A stretch of 64,000 bases of DNA, from assembly GCA_014529385.2 (NCBI GenBank), contig CM043946.1, positions 19,303,077 to 19,367,076 on the forward strand, written 5' to 3'. This document shows, in pieces, positions 29,085-40,453 of the stretch (positions within the stretch are counted from its first letter, which is position 1; every line of letters begins with the position of its first letter). Source of the stretch: Adiantum capillus-veneris. Lineage: Eukaryota > Streptophyta > Polypodiopsida > Polypodiales > Pteridaceae. The notes under the pieces are model-generated. The model worked only from the letters and a program-made list of their open reading frames with translations, did not search any database and was not told where the DNA came from. The position numbers and the translations under genes were made by a program.

Positions 29085-31930
29085 TCAGAGTATCTTTCTC
29101 CACTTGTGGTTCACATACACCATTGTCTCTCTCCACCTTCGTTGACTTTCACGAGCTCCAGAGTTGTTGTATGCCATTGATCTTTTAACTTTTTGTTGTT
29201 GTAAATGTCTGATGGCTTGTGCTGTTGCTGAATTTTCCAAGACTTCTTTTGCTTGCATTCGATGAATGATTCTACGATAGAACCATTCAAATAGTTCTCT
29301 CAAACTGTTAGCCTTGATTCGAGAGCCACCATGTCGTGTGTGCCTGAAATAAGCATTTCTCGCCATGTAATGAGACTTTTCCATCCCTTGGGTATTCCAT
29401 ATTGCCGGGTTCCCATAATTTTGTATAAAATATGGTAAATGATTGAAGATGATGTGCTGGATATGAAAACAGATTAGTTAGAATGTTTTACAGTCACATA
29501 GTTGCACATAAAAGAGAATCAAATACACGATAATACCATGTAGTGAGTTATCTGGGTGTCTGTCCATGCTGTCTTGAATGACTTTTTGAGAAGGTTGAGA
29601 TTCTCCTTGAACTTGTTCATATCACCTTGTGACCAGTCATCTTTGTCGCACATAAAAAATAGGATGTTTATTGATCGCCAAACCTCAGCCTTCGCGTTAC
29701 GAGTAGTTGGTTCTTGGTCTTTGACTGCAATATGTAGCTTTTTCCAGCTCTGATACTCTACCTTGCTAACATAAGATGTGTTATATATTTTTCCATGTTT
29801 TGTTAGCTTCGGATCTCTTGTACCTTGGGGTTTAGATAAAAATCTCCGTGACTTCACCCCACCGATGGATGGTTTGCATGGGACATCCTTCTCAGCAGTT
29901 GATCTCTTTTCATCCCGCTGGATTTTCACATTGCCACCATGAAGCCCCATATCCGACAGTACCAATTCTAAGCACTACAGGGCTACTTGTCGCTCTGCTG
30001 AGTTCTTAATCTTCCAAGCAAACCCGATATATAAGTAGACCAATTTCTCCACAATTCTACAAAGGGCATGCATTGTACAGATGTGAACATTCACAAGTGG
30101 TATTTTCAAAACCGGTTGAAAAGCAGGATCCTCAATGTGACGTCTTGGAGCTTTTCTCCACCACTTTGGGTCCATGACCTTTGCAGGCTCCATGCAGAAC
30201 AAACACGGCGACTTTGCCATTGCACCCATTCCACAATTATACATGCACTTTAATGTTTTGAGGTCACCTGCAAGATGCCACTGAACTTGAAAGTCTCCCC
30301 TTCCATCTAGACGCAGTACCTCTCCCTGGTTAGTCTGTCGATCAATCACCTCCGGAATATTAGTTCGATGGAACACCCAATATAGAATCTCATGATCTTC
30401 TTTCTTTACCTGCAACACAAAATAAATGAGACTTAAGTAGATGTGAACATTTGAGCTTACCTGAGAATCTCGCTTACCTCAAACGCACCAAGCCACTATA
30501 TGTTAGATTCTGATTGAACACTAAAATACAAAGGATCATCACTGGGATACTTTGAGAGGGCTCTATTCATTAAAGTAATAGTAACACGCTCTAGCTTTTT
30601 CTCTTTAACAAGCTCACACTCATCCAGTTTTAACACCAAATGTAAAACCCCTCGTGACTCTTCAAATGTGATGTTGTAAAACTCCACCATTCTCTTCTGT
30701 AACATCTGCAGGTCCATAAAAATATTATTGAACTCATCATATGCCATGTTTTCTCCATGGCCACTGTAAGCTGCTTTAGTGAAAGGGCTGTCCAAGATAG
30801 TCTCCCTGTGCCTCGTTAAGCTGAAGCCTCTCTTTCCAAACACTTGAGGCTGATGGTAGAAGTTTCGATTTTATACCCTTTTTAACAAAGATGGATGAGA
30901 CAAACTTTTGGATAGCCGAATATCCTCTTTTTCTTACACCAAGTGAATCAAGTGTGCCTTGTATCTCTTTTGCAGGCACTGAGTTCTCTGAAATAAAGCG
31001 GTCCACTACATTTCGTTGTAGGACCTTAAACTTCTTGTCATGTACTATATCTGCTACCAGGCTTCTACTTATAAGTGGCTTCAATCTCTTTCCTATGTTG
31101 GCTTTGGGGTCAATGTTTTCCTTGTCAGGATAGATTGAATCTCTACATGAAGACAATGCATAAGTAAATAACAGAAAATTTGCTCCAGTAACACTATTTA
31201 GGCACATGAAAACAATATATAGCAAGAAAAAAAAAGATTACTTAACTAAGACAATGTAGCCAACCAATAAGCATCACCTTAATACTCAGATTCTTTTCTT
31301 GAGACCTCCGGATGCAACTTGCAATGTTTCAAGATTGCGCAATTTCTTCTTTCGGATACGACCACCCAAGATGGTGTCCTTCATTTGACAACTTCGCACC
31401 TTTCCTTTCAGTTCTTGTACCTCTGTTTTGTGTTGCAAAATGGTAACCTGATCTGTAGAATGTAAATGTGAAAGGCGAACAATCTCATAGTGTTGAGCTT
31501 GGAGAATGCCCTTGTAAGTTTCAGCTTCTCTTGTAAGAGATTTACAATAACCCAGAAGGCCCTTTTCTCCATCACCAGCAAAGGTCAATAAGCTTGTAGG
31601 ATTGACAAACGGTGGAGACGCATTAGACATTGGATTCCTAGGGTAGAGAGAGCCTCTCGTCCAGATATCTATGTGTTTAGCTCCCTGAGCTCTGAGCGTG
31701 TCTATGGAAGCGGGAGGTATATGTGTGTTTGTTTTACTACGCTTAATCAATGGTTGGTACTCATTGTCCAAATCAATGTGAAGGTGATATTTGGCTCGTT
31801 TCTTGGTAACATTGGTGCCATTTGAGGAGTGCGCCATTAACCAAATGTGCAGGTTTAATGGAAAGTGAATAGCAGCTGCGCCTTCGTCCCTCCATGTTAG
31901 CCTCATTCCCTCCATATTGACGAGGTTCAT
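29085..31930 (-). pseudogene. Transposon gene 4: DDE-type transposase, unassigned superfamily
   Basis: Starts MNLVNMEGMRLTWRDEG at 31930, about 170 bp inside the right TIR. Proposed exons: 31930 to about 31290; 31142 to about 30450 (one frameshift near 30800); 30418 to about 29540; about 29460-29085. Visible marks: LHLVLKLDECELVKEKK (candidate first Asp), HLAGDLKTLKCMYNCGMG (second Asp) followed by SPCLFCME (C-x2-C), VNVHICTMHALCRIVEKL (His pair), and THYM with HIIFNHLPYFI then NTQGMEKSHY (candidate Glu). This D-D-CxxC-H-E layout is seen in CACTA/CMC-, hAT- and KDZ-like transposases. In-frame TAG codons occur near 30495 and 29975. The enzyme would cut and join the TIRs; this copy is inactive as read. 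Confidence 0.7.
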
Positions 31931-32097
31931 TCAATGCAACTGAAAAGAGGATTATCCCTTAATCACTACGAATGAATGTTCAGAAGAGTAAGGAATCTAC
32001 TTAAAGTACACTTTTTGAACTTTTACTATGAAAGACCCAGCTCTAATATTTGCCATTTTTTCTAGAGAGAGAGTGCAAAAAATACATTTTCTTAGAA

Positions 32098-32131
32098 GGC
32101 CCTCCAAATGACCTCCGAAATTCCCTAATGT
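32098..32131 (-). repeat. Right terminal inverted repeat
   Basis: On the minus strand it begins ACATTAGGGAATTTCGGAGG and ends ...TGGAGGGCC. TAT follows at 32132-32134. Similarity between the two ends stops right after the 34 bp. Gene 4 starts about 170 bp inward, so its promoter must lie in or near this end. Confidence 0.88.
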
Positions 32132-32580
32132 TATAGGCATCTAATGGCCAAATAATACATCTGGAAGAAAAAACAACCATATTATACGGTAACACATCAC
32201 TAAATTTGACCCCCCATATTATCTCTCTCCACTTCGATTGAAGTTTTCTTTGATAAAAAATTTCTTTGATTGAAGAAAACTTTGATTGAACTGCAGATAG
32301 TATATATGACGTCGTCGGTGCTCTGCCTACACCATTTGACACAATCAAGTATTAGACTGTTTTAAAAAAGGAATCCTCTCCCTCTTACAAATAAAAATAT
32401 GAAAAACTAAAAGAATGAAAAAAGTAAAGATTTAGTCTATTTATTAAATTTAGTTGCTAATGATATAATTAAATTTTATTTTTAATTTTATTTTTAATCA
32501 TTAAGTATTAATCTTTGTTGATAAAATATGTGGTGTTCTATAGATTGGTGAGCACAAGTGTATCTCCTTCGCTATCACAT
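32132..32580. other. AT-rich flank, no gene
   Basis: The right side of the transposon target site. A TTGATTGAAG-type repeat occurs at about 32225-32290 and an AT-rich run at 32380-32530. Nothing codes. Confidence 0.5.
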
Positions 32581-32584
32581 GAAA

Positions 32585-35390
32585 TATTTATGTTTCAAAG
32601 ATTTCAATATTAGAGTATTTGGGTGAGGATCTAAGGAAGTGGGCTTCAGTGGAGTAAAGCTTGGAGCGATGCACTGGAGAGAAATGGTACAATACTTTTG
32701 CTACTATTTTAGGCCAACTTGTTTGGAAGGTAAAGGTTAAGTTTACTTTCTTTAAACAAATTATTAAGTAGCACACTACAGTTGTCAATGAGCATAGATG
32801 TTTTCAATTTTTGTAGACCTCTTTTGATAGTGCAGTGAAGGTGGCTATAGCTTCTATTGATATACATAGCCTCACCATTGCAAATCCAAATAATGGAAAT
32901 GGGTTCTTTCAGCTCGCCTTCAACTATGATTGGTTTAAAAAGGGTATGGTTTCTTTAACAAAGGAAAAGCTCTATACTCTGGCCACGTCTCGTGTTCGAG
33001 TATAGAGGTATGCTAAATTAGACACAATGCTGAAAATCTTGTATTCATTGGAAGTTTTGAACCAACTATTTATTATTATATTGTTTCTATAAATAGGAAG
33101 ATGGAGGTGTTGCATATGCTTATGATAGGAAAAGTGAAGGATGAGGCAAATATAGGGATGTTTGGGGACTCCAAAAAGACATTGTTGCACATGACAAAGG
33201 AACTCTATTGGAAGGAGCTAATAGATGAGGCTGAGCTTATTGTGCATGGGCTTTCAATTTATGATGATGTGCCTTCAGATGGATTTGAAAAGTGGGTGAA
33301 AGAGTAACTAAGAATACATGTACGGTGGAGTTTCCATGAAGTGTGGAAAGATCTTTCTAAAGTAAAGGAGGGAGAAAAGAAACCTGGTGATGAGGAGGCT
33401 GCCAAGAGAGTTGTAGACAGGTATACTCTAATCCACAATTTGACTTTGGAACACCATTCACAAATGCATGATATAAAACATATTTTGAGAACTATTTGAT
33501 TGTTTATTGGTTATTCATACTTAGGTGGATCCAAAAACTCATTGGTGAAGGTTCATGGATGAGGAGGGAGAGGTTGTGAAAGGTTGGCAAAATTCTACTT
33601 CCAAGGACACTATGTATCCTACGGCATGGGTGGAGAGGGGTGTTTCTGAATGGGAACTTGAGATATGCCCTTGGTGATTAGACTATCCACTTGGACAAGT
33701 GCCTCTAAGAAAGGAGCACTTATGGAAAGGTATTTTCTCATTGCTAAACCATGCAAAAATTTTGTATATGTTTCAAAGATAAATCTATAGGGCCTCTTGA
33801 ATCTCACTACTTGCTTTTGTCGTTCGGTTATATGTTTCATAGAGTTTGAAAGGATTGAGACAACTCACATTGAAATTCATAGAGATTCTCCACCTCATGA
33901 GAACTCTCCACCAGCTTCATTAGAGCCAAATGTAAAACTACCTACTACAACAACCTCCACCTCACACCGAGTGGTTGCATCTACCTCATCTCTGCTTGTG
34001 CATGAGAGGCGCACAAAGCGAGGACTTGACACTGTGCATAAAATTCAAGAAAAGACCACAAGTAATAATGATTTATAATCACAAACATGTGCTTGAAAAA
34101 CTAATATTATATCTTTTTCAAATTTTTTTTGCAGATGATGAGTGTTTTGGTGGTAGACATCCACACGCTTAGCGAGGGGTCACATAAGTGGAAACCTTGA
34201 GTCTCACAAGTCACATTGATTTTTTCATGCTTTTATTACATAATGACACCTCTTTGATTCTTTATATACAGTGTGGACAATTTTCTACTGAAGATATCTG
34301 CATCATTATCTTACACAGGCTCTCTCTCAGACACAATTTCTTGTCCCGTGTTTCTTACGGGTTTACGAGTGGTAGATGTAGATGTGGATGATTGTGCGCC
34401 ATGGAACGAGATTAACACATCATTGATACAAGCCACACTTAGATTTGCTACCTTTTTCATGGTTGATGAAGGATGGTTTGCGTGTTTGAGCCTTATGGAT
34501 CATCTTCCTAAAATACAGAAGGTGGGAAGGAAGGTTGGGTTGGTCATGCTTCAGACGATGTCCCTTCTTGTGCAATCAAGTTATTTATACAAGAATGGAG
34601 AACAAGTGAGTACACACATATCAAATATTAGCTTTCACCCTTGGGTATGTGTTTATACTACGGAGATGATAACACGAGAAGTTTTTGTGTAATTTTAGGT
34701 TGAAACATTGGTATTAACTACATTTTAGCTTTTACCCATTTTTTGAAATTATAGCTTTCAACCATGTGTATGTGTTTATACTATGGAGATGATAACATGA
34801 GAAGTTTTTGTGTAATTATATGTTGAAACATTTGTCACTATGTAGCTTTCACCCATTTTTGTGTACATGTACCTTTCACCCATGTGTATTTATGTGTTTA
34901 TACTATGGAGATGATAACATGAGAAGTTTTTGTGTATTTTTAGGTTGAAACATTGGCACTAACTATGTTCTATCAACAACATTGTAATCTTCCTCTAATT
35001 GATTGTGAGGCAGGTGAAGAGGTTGCAAAAACGTTATTCAATGCTTAAAGAAATTTCACTGTAGAGAACAAAAAGAAGAGTCCTTTTCCACACACTTTGG
35101 TACATGGACACTATATTCAAGGTGGTGTACAAAGGTCTCCTATGTTTTTTAGGTGAGATGGGAACTCATCATATTTATTTGTTGTGGTTTTAAAAAAATT
35201 CTTATCGTAGAAGATATTTTTTTGAAATTACTTTTTGCCACAGATGGTTAGTGCGGACTTTCATGGATGAAGGAGATGCTATTTTGGATATTTTTGTTGG
35301 ATGTGGAGGCCTAGGACAGCATCTCAAGAGCTGAAGAAGCATTATCTAGGGATAGAGGATGCCTTGCAGAGTTTTCATGAGATATGAGAG
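32585..35390 (+). pseudogene. Decayed intron-containing gene with a beta-class DNA N4/N6-methyltransferase-like C-terminus
   Basis: Short plus-strand exons with GT-AG edges can be chained. The last three are the most informative: 34319-34610 (VVDVDVDDCAPWNEI, then ATFFMVDEGWFACLSLMDHL and SSYLYKNGEQ), about 34943-35150 (VETLALTMFYQQHCNLPLID and PHTLVHGHYIQGGVQRSPMF) and 35246-35390 (GDAILDIFVGCGGLGQHLK, then in another frame KKHYLGIEDALQSF). The first block sits where beta-class methylases have D/N/S-P-P-Y/W; the last matches their D-P-F-x-G-x-G and R-x-Y-I-G-I-E ending. Frameshift near 35331; an in-frame TAA at 33305 and other stops upstream. Upstream pieces (about 32640-33760) show no family. 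Whether it is a host gene or a transposon passenger is unclear. Confidence 0.42.
34625..34965 (+). repeat. About three tandem units inside an intron-like stretch
   Basis: Each unit contains TTATACTATGGAGATGATAA, GAGAAGTTTTTGTGTAATTT, then TTGAAACATT and CTTTCACCCAT blocks, with a period of about 110-130 bp. The first unit reads TTATACTACGGAG. Acceptor-like TTTTAG followed by GTTGAAACATTGG occurs at the first and last units, so splice sites were duplicated with the repeat. Confidence 0.6.
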
Positions 35391-36517
35391 GACAAAAAGC
35401 ATGAGATATGAGAGGACAAAAATGTGCTTTCTACTTACCTTTTTGGATTGAAAAACTACTTGTTTTTGGTAACAAACACTCTTTTAAGGAAACTTTATTT
35501 TGTACCTTTGAAGGTTTTCATTAACTTATTTTTCTTGTGTGTTTATTTAGTCATTCTTGAGACTTAAAGTTACATGTATATGATGGTGGTTACCGTGTGA
35601 CTAAATATGTAGCGTGGATAAATACCTTTTTCTTTACAAGAGACTTGCTTCTATCTTAGTGCTTATGTTTGTGAAGGATAATTAATATCTTTTTGGTTAT
35701 AGTTTTTTACTTATGTTGGATCATTCCTCGATCTTAATTCCTTGCATATAGGATGGTAATTGTTGCCTTGGGGCATTTGGAGTTTTAAACAAGGGTTGTG
35801 TTTATTTGAAGAGAGTCCTTGCTCATATATTGGCTTTTGCTATTTGCAATATGATTAGGTTGGCTTGGATTTTGTTGGAGCTCCCAATTATACTAAGTGT
35901 AGAGCTTCATAGAAAAATGAAATAGAAGTACTTGATTTGAAATGAGAAATGTCCTTGTTCTATATATCAAATTTTTATTTTAGAGTTATCACTCCTTTAG
36001 GAATGAGGGATGTCATATGGAAAGGAGAACATACATGTCATCCCTCTAGATGTGTTTAGAGTGGAGAAAAGCTTGCACAAAAAAGCCATTTGCCAGTAAA
36101 AGCTCATTGAAGTAAGCTCGCAAAAAAATATCCCCCTCCTAGAAGTCGTGTCCCATCGAGCGTGCCACTGATGGATATTTTTCTAGGCCTGGACCATGGA
36201 GCAAACCCAAGACCAATAAAAACCTAACAGACAATAATGATGCTCAAACTCCCAGACCCAAACTACCATGGACATGCCAAGGAATATGCATGTAGTCTTA
36301 GTATCAGCTCTCATTGAAATAGAGAGAGAGGAAAGAATATATGATGTCATATTTCAAAAGAGAGAGAAAGACGAGGAGCATGAGATATAGTGTGAAATTA
36401 TTGTGTGTTAATGAATATTGAAAGTGATTTTACAATAACTTCAAGCACTTCAAGGCTTACACCTTATAGGGCAGTGCTTCTACTCTTGGATTACACCCTA
36501 TAGGGAAGTGCTATTAT
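35391..36517. other. No recognisable feature
   Basis: AT-rich, with only short frames. Near 36460-36515 there is a short repeat of TACACCYTATAGGG followed by AGTGCT, twice. The right end meets the LTR-like repeat of the next element. Confidence 0.45.
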
Positions 36518-37706
36518 TGTGGCCCAAAATACCTTATCTGAAGACAACACGAGTTATTCACTTAATTTACTCAACTCACTCACCACCACTCAAGATCTCA
36601 ATGAAAATACTCCCCACATTCCCTATTAAAACTGGGAACACCTCGACCTATGCCACAGACACTACAAGGTGAGTCGAGTTGATCAACGCTTGAAACCACA
36701 CTTGAGGGGGACTCAAATATACAAGAAAAATCATCAAAAATTCTAAAAATCCATCTACAAAAGGACTCTCTCAAACCATTGCAAAAGCTTCACCAAAATC
36801 CACTATGTTGCTCTTTGGAGTAGCCTCAATCCTAATGGCACCGATACATGGTCACATAGTCTTGCAGAAAGCCGCACCTTCTTCCCTCAATTACTCTCAC
36901 ACACACACATCCATGGAAACCTTAGAACTTCCATAGACTCTCTCAAGTGAAAAATTGAAGAGAAAAATCTCTCATTCACTCCTCCACACACTTGAAAACA
37001 GGATGCGAACGCGACGGGACTGCACTAGACCACATGTTACAACCCTGCTTCCTCCCACATAGAGAGGTGAAAGTGCTGATATTGTACTCCTAAAGTTTTC
37101 CCTCAGCTGATCCATCATGGCACCGTGAGTGATGTGTCAAATTTGAGCCTTTTCACACCAATTTTGACCATTTTGACTTTTTTGGGCCTAGTTTGCGCAA
37201 TTTTGACCCATGACGGGCATTTTTCGCGGGAAAAATACCAAACCGACTCCAAAATCCACCAAATTCTGTAGGCTTGATCCTTGATATCCAATTTATTTTT
37301 TTGCATTATCCAATATGATTTTTACCACTTCTAGGGTGGTGCAAACATCACAACAGATTAGGCACCGCAAATAGACAGTTATCGCATGTGCCGAACTTCC
37401 CGCATGGGATGAGAGTCCCCACACTTATTGCTTGAATTATTTACATCTTAAAAAGCTCAAACAAATTTCTAGAGCCAAAATAAGCCACCTAGAACCACAT
37501 CCAAGGATTAGATATCGTGTCTAGACACGTGCGTGTGCCTAACCGTCGACACACGTGACATGACTATTTGCCATATATACATCGTTTTCCATATTTGAGA
37601 CCAAATATCACATTAGAAAACCTTCCAAATGCATGTAAACACCTCTTCATATACACATTTCTATGCATATAACCACTATTATGTACAAACCAAAAGTGAT
37701 TTATCA
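36518..37706 (-). repeat. Left (3') LTR-like repeat
   Basis: Matches the right repeat from about 36553 (TATTCACTTAATTT) to 37706 (GTGATTTATCA) apart from small changes and the MITE. The outer left end is diverged or truncated. Confidence 0.6.
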
Positions 37707-38194
37707 TCATTGCCAAACACCAATTTGAGCAATTATGCTCAACACTGGCATCAAACAATGACATAAAGCCATAGAAGTGATCCAAAGTTCCTCCTAGATC
37801 ATATGGAAACTCATAAAGTTTGATAGCACCACCTATTTTCCCAAGCATGCCACTCACATCAAAGGGAAAAGCATCTATTCTCTTGCCAAAACTCCACCAC
37901 CCACCTAAATATATCCCACTAATAATTTGAATATGATACATGGTTGGTGCATATCATCTCATACCATAATGTATCACAGTCACTCAAAACCATAGATACC
38001 TCAAAATGCATCTCATGACACGAACTCATCCCATTAATAATCGTAAATCTCACATCATCTTCCTGATACATTGACTGCTCTTCATTCCCTGTGCAAAAGA
38101 GATCATCGCTCCAAACACTAATAGGTCCCTTCCAAAATTGACAAAGCACCTCAACAACACTATCATTAGCACCTTCATCTTCCACATAAGACAT
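37564..38194 (-). pseudogene. Unrecognised reading frame of the gag-only element
   Basis: Two overlapping minus-strand frames (38194-37919 and 37941-37564) form about 200 residues if one frame change is allowed near 37930. The first is acidic with several Cys residues; the second is rich in Gly, Phe, His and Met (GGWWSFGKRIDAFPFDVSGM). The end runs into the left LTR. No family is recognised. Confidence 0.3.
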
Positions 38195-38420
38195 CCAATG
38201 CTTGAAAATCTAGAAACATGCATACAAAGACACCGAGCACGTCATAACTAAGTCCTCATCATGAAAATCTATACCGAGACTTACTACCTACCATTGAGGA
38301 TCTTTGCGGATGAGTGGATATGGACCAAACATATATTGAATCAGGTGAAACTGTACTAATTTTCAATGCTTCACACATGGGTTTGGGCTCTCTCTCTTGC
38401 AATTTCATCTTAAGGACCGA

Positions 38421-38867
38421 TCACAATAGACTCGTGAATACTTGTATTGTTTGCCTATTTGTAAAAGAGGAATAGAAATTCTTAGTCACGACTTCCCACA
38501 TACAATAGAGCATATTTCCAAAGTCTCCAGCATCATCCAATACTGACCAAAAACTTTCAGCAGAATCGTGCTCTTGTATAAACAAACTAGTGACCTGTTT
38601 CCATGCATCTTGGTGAGGGATCACCTTCTTGAACCGCTTCAAAAAGAATATCTTAAACCTGTCCCAATTTAGTTTGTCATCATGTGACAAGACCTCAAAC
38701 CATTCTCTTGTATTACCTCTGACCACCAAATTGATGCCTGGACGCTTTGGCGCCTCACTTGGAAATGCATGGCATAAACATGTCAAATCAAACTCATAAG
38801 AAGCAAGCCAATCCTCTGCATCCTCGAAACTTGTAAAAATTGATGCTTGGAATGACACCACCATCAT
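38421..38867 (-). CDS. gag capsid domain (Retrotrans_gag) of the non-autonomous element
   Basis: About 148 residues. FEDAEDWLASYEFDLTCLCH, INLVVRGNTREWFEVLS, NWDRFKIFFLKRFKKVIP and FIQEHDSAESFW follow the plant gypsy capsid pattern (W-L-x-x-Y, A-x-x-W-F/Y, W-x-x-F-x-x-x-F). It would build virus-like particles, presumably helped by a complete gypsy element. The frame is open; the start is not certain and no knuckle follows. Confidence 0.65.
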   Translation of the reverse strand: MMVVSFQASIFTSFEDAEDWLASYEFDLTCLCHAFPSEAPKRPGINLVVRGNTREWFEVLSHDDKLNWDRFKIFFLKRFKKVIPHQDAWKQVTSLFIQEHDSAESFWSVLDDAGDFGNMLYCMWEVVTKNFYSSFTNRQTIQVFTSLL

Positions 38868-38970
38868 GAATTTCCCTTCAATAGCAAAAATATGTATACA
38901 TCACTCCTTGAAATTCATATTTTGGGTGCACAACCAGTAATTTTCGCTCCCCAGTGGGATCGCCAAAGGA

Positions 38971-40453
38971 TGATGGAGCAAAAGACACAGTGCGCACAAT
39001 CACACACTGTGACACCTGAACACAACACTAGGTATTCACTTAATTTCCTCACCACCACTCAAGATCTCAATGAAAACCCTCCCCACAATCCCTATTCAAA
39101 CCCCGGGGAGGTCACCTAATAAAAAGGTAACCTATCACGTGAGTTCAACAGAAGGGTATTTAAAGTTCTTGAAACTTACAGAAACATATATGCAGAAGGG
39201 CATTATTTTTCCAAATTTGAAAAAAACTTAGAGATTTTAAAAGAAAAGGGTACATTTTATTCCTAACAAAATTAACAGACAAGGGGTTTTACAAAGATGT
39301 CTTGAACGCACGTGATATGGTAGTTTTACACATAGTGAACCCCCCGAGATTCAAACTCCGAACACCTCGACCTATAAGCCCTTGTCTGCCCACAGACACT
39401 ACAAGGTGAATCAAGTTGATCAACTCTTGAAATCACACTTAATGGTGGTGACTCAAATATACAAAAACAAACCATCCAAAACTCAAAAACACCAGACACA
39501 AAAGGAATCTCTCAAACCATTGCAAAAGCTTCACCAAACTCCACTCTATTGGACTCTTTGGAGTAGCCTCAACCCTAATGGCACCCATACAGGGTCACAT
39601 AGTCTTGCAGAAAGCCACACCTTCTTCCCTCAATTCTTCGTACACACACACATCCATGGAAACCTCAAAACTTCCATAGACTCTCCCAAGTGAAAAATTG
39701 AAGAGAAAAAGCTCTCATTCACTCCTCCACACACACTCGAAAATAGGATGCGAATGCGACGAGACTACACTAGACCACATGTAAGAACCCTACTTCCTCC
39801 CACACACAGAGAGGTGAAGGGGATGATATTGTACTCCAGAAATTATCCTTCAGCCAAATCATCATGGCACCGTGAGTGATCTATCAAATTTCAGCCTTTT
39901 CACACCAATTTTGATAATTTCTTGACTTTTTTGGGCCCAATTTTGGCTAGTTTTTACCCCTAATAGGCATTTTTACGGCGGGAAAATACCAAACGGACTC
40001 CAAAATCCACCAATTTTTTTGTAGGTTGGTCTTTGATACCCAAAAAATCATCCCCTTATTCTTACATACCATTTTTGACCACTTCTAGGGTGGTGAAGGC
40101 ATCACCACAGATCAGGCACCGCAAACAGATAGTTACCGCATGTGCCAAACTTCCCGGGTGGGATGAGAGTGTCCACACTTTTTCCTTGAATTATTTACAT
40201 TATAAAGAGCTCAAACACATTCCCTAGAGCCAAAATAAGCCACCTGGAACCACATCCGAGGCTTTGATACCTTGTCCAGACACGTGTGTGACTGTCGACA
40301 CGTGACATGATTATTTGCCATATATACATCGTTTGCCATACTTGAAACCAAATATCACATTAGAAAACCTTACAAATGCATGTAAACACCTCTTTATATA
40401 CACATTTCCATGCATATAACCACTATTATGTACAAAACAAAAGTGATTTATCA
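38971..40453 (-). repeat. Right (5') LTR-like repeat, containing a MITE
   Basis: Length 1,483 bp, or about 1,237 bp without the 246-bp insert. On the minus strand it runs TGATAAATCAC ... CCATCA and is followed by the primer site. Confidence 0.6.
39103..39348. mobile_element. 246-bp MITE with long TIRs and 9-bp target duplication
   Basis: Flanked by ATTCAAACC (39094-39102) and ATTCAAACT (39349-39357), one mismatch in nine. The arms pair imperfectly over about 50 bp: CCGGGGAGGTCACC and further in TATCACGTGAGTTCAA on the left, against reverse-complemented CTCGGGGGGTTCAC and TATCACGTGCGTTCAA on the right. The sister repeat at 36518-37706 lacks it, which shows the empty site. A 9-bp duplication with long TIRs suggests a Mutator-like MITE. 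It has no coding capacity. Confidence 0.75.

Larger units (their letters stand above)
36518..40453 (-). mobile_element. Non-autonomous LTR retrotransposon carrying gag only
   Basis: Two long direct repeats (about 36518-37706 and 38971-40453) flank about 1.26 kb with a gag domain and an unknown reading frame. The outer minus-strand start of both repeats is TGATAAATCACTTTTG. Just inside the right repeat, the minus strand reads TGGCGATCCCACTGGGGA (38966-38949), a plausible primer site sharing TGGCGATC with the Tat-like element. No protease, RT or integrase is present, so it would need enzymes from elsewhere. The left repeat loses similarity near 36545, so its end is uncertain. Confidence 0.6.
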
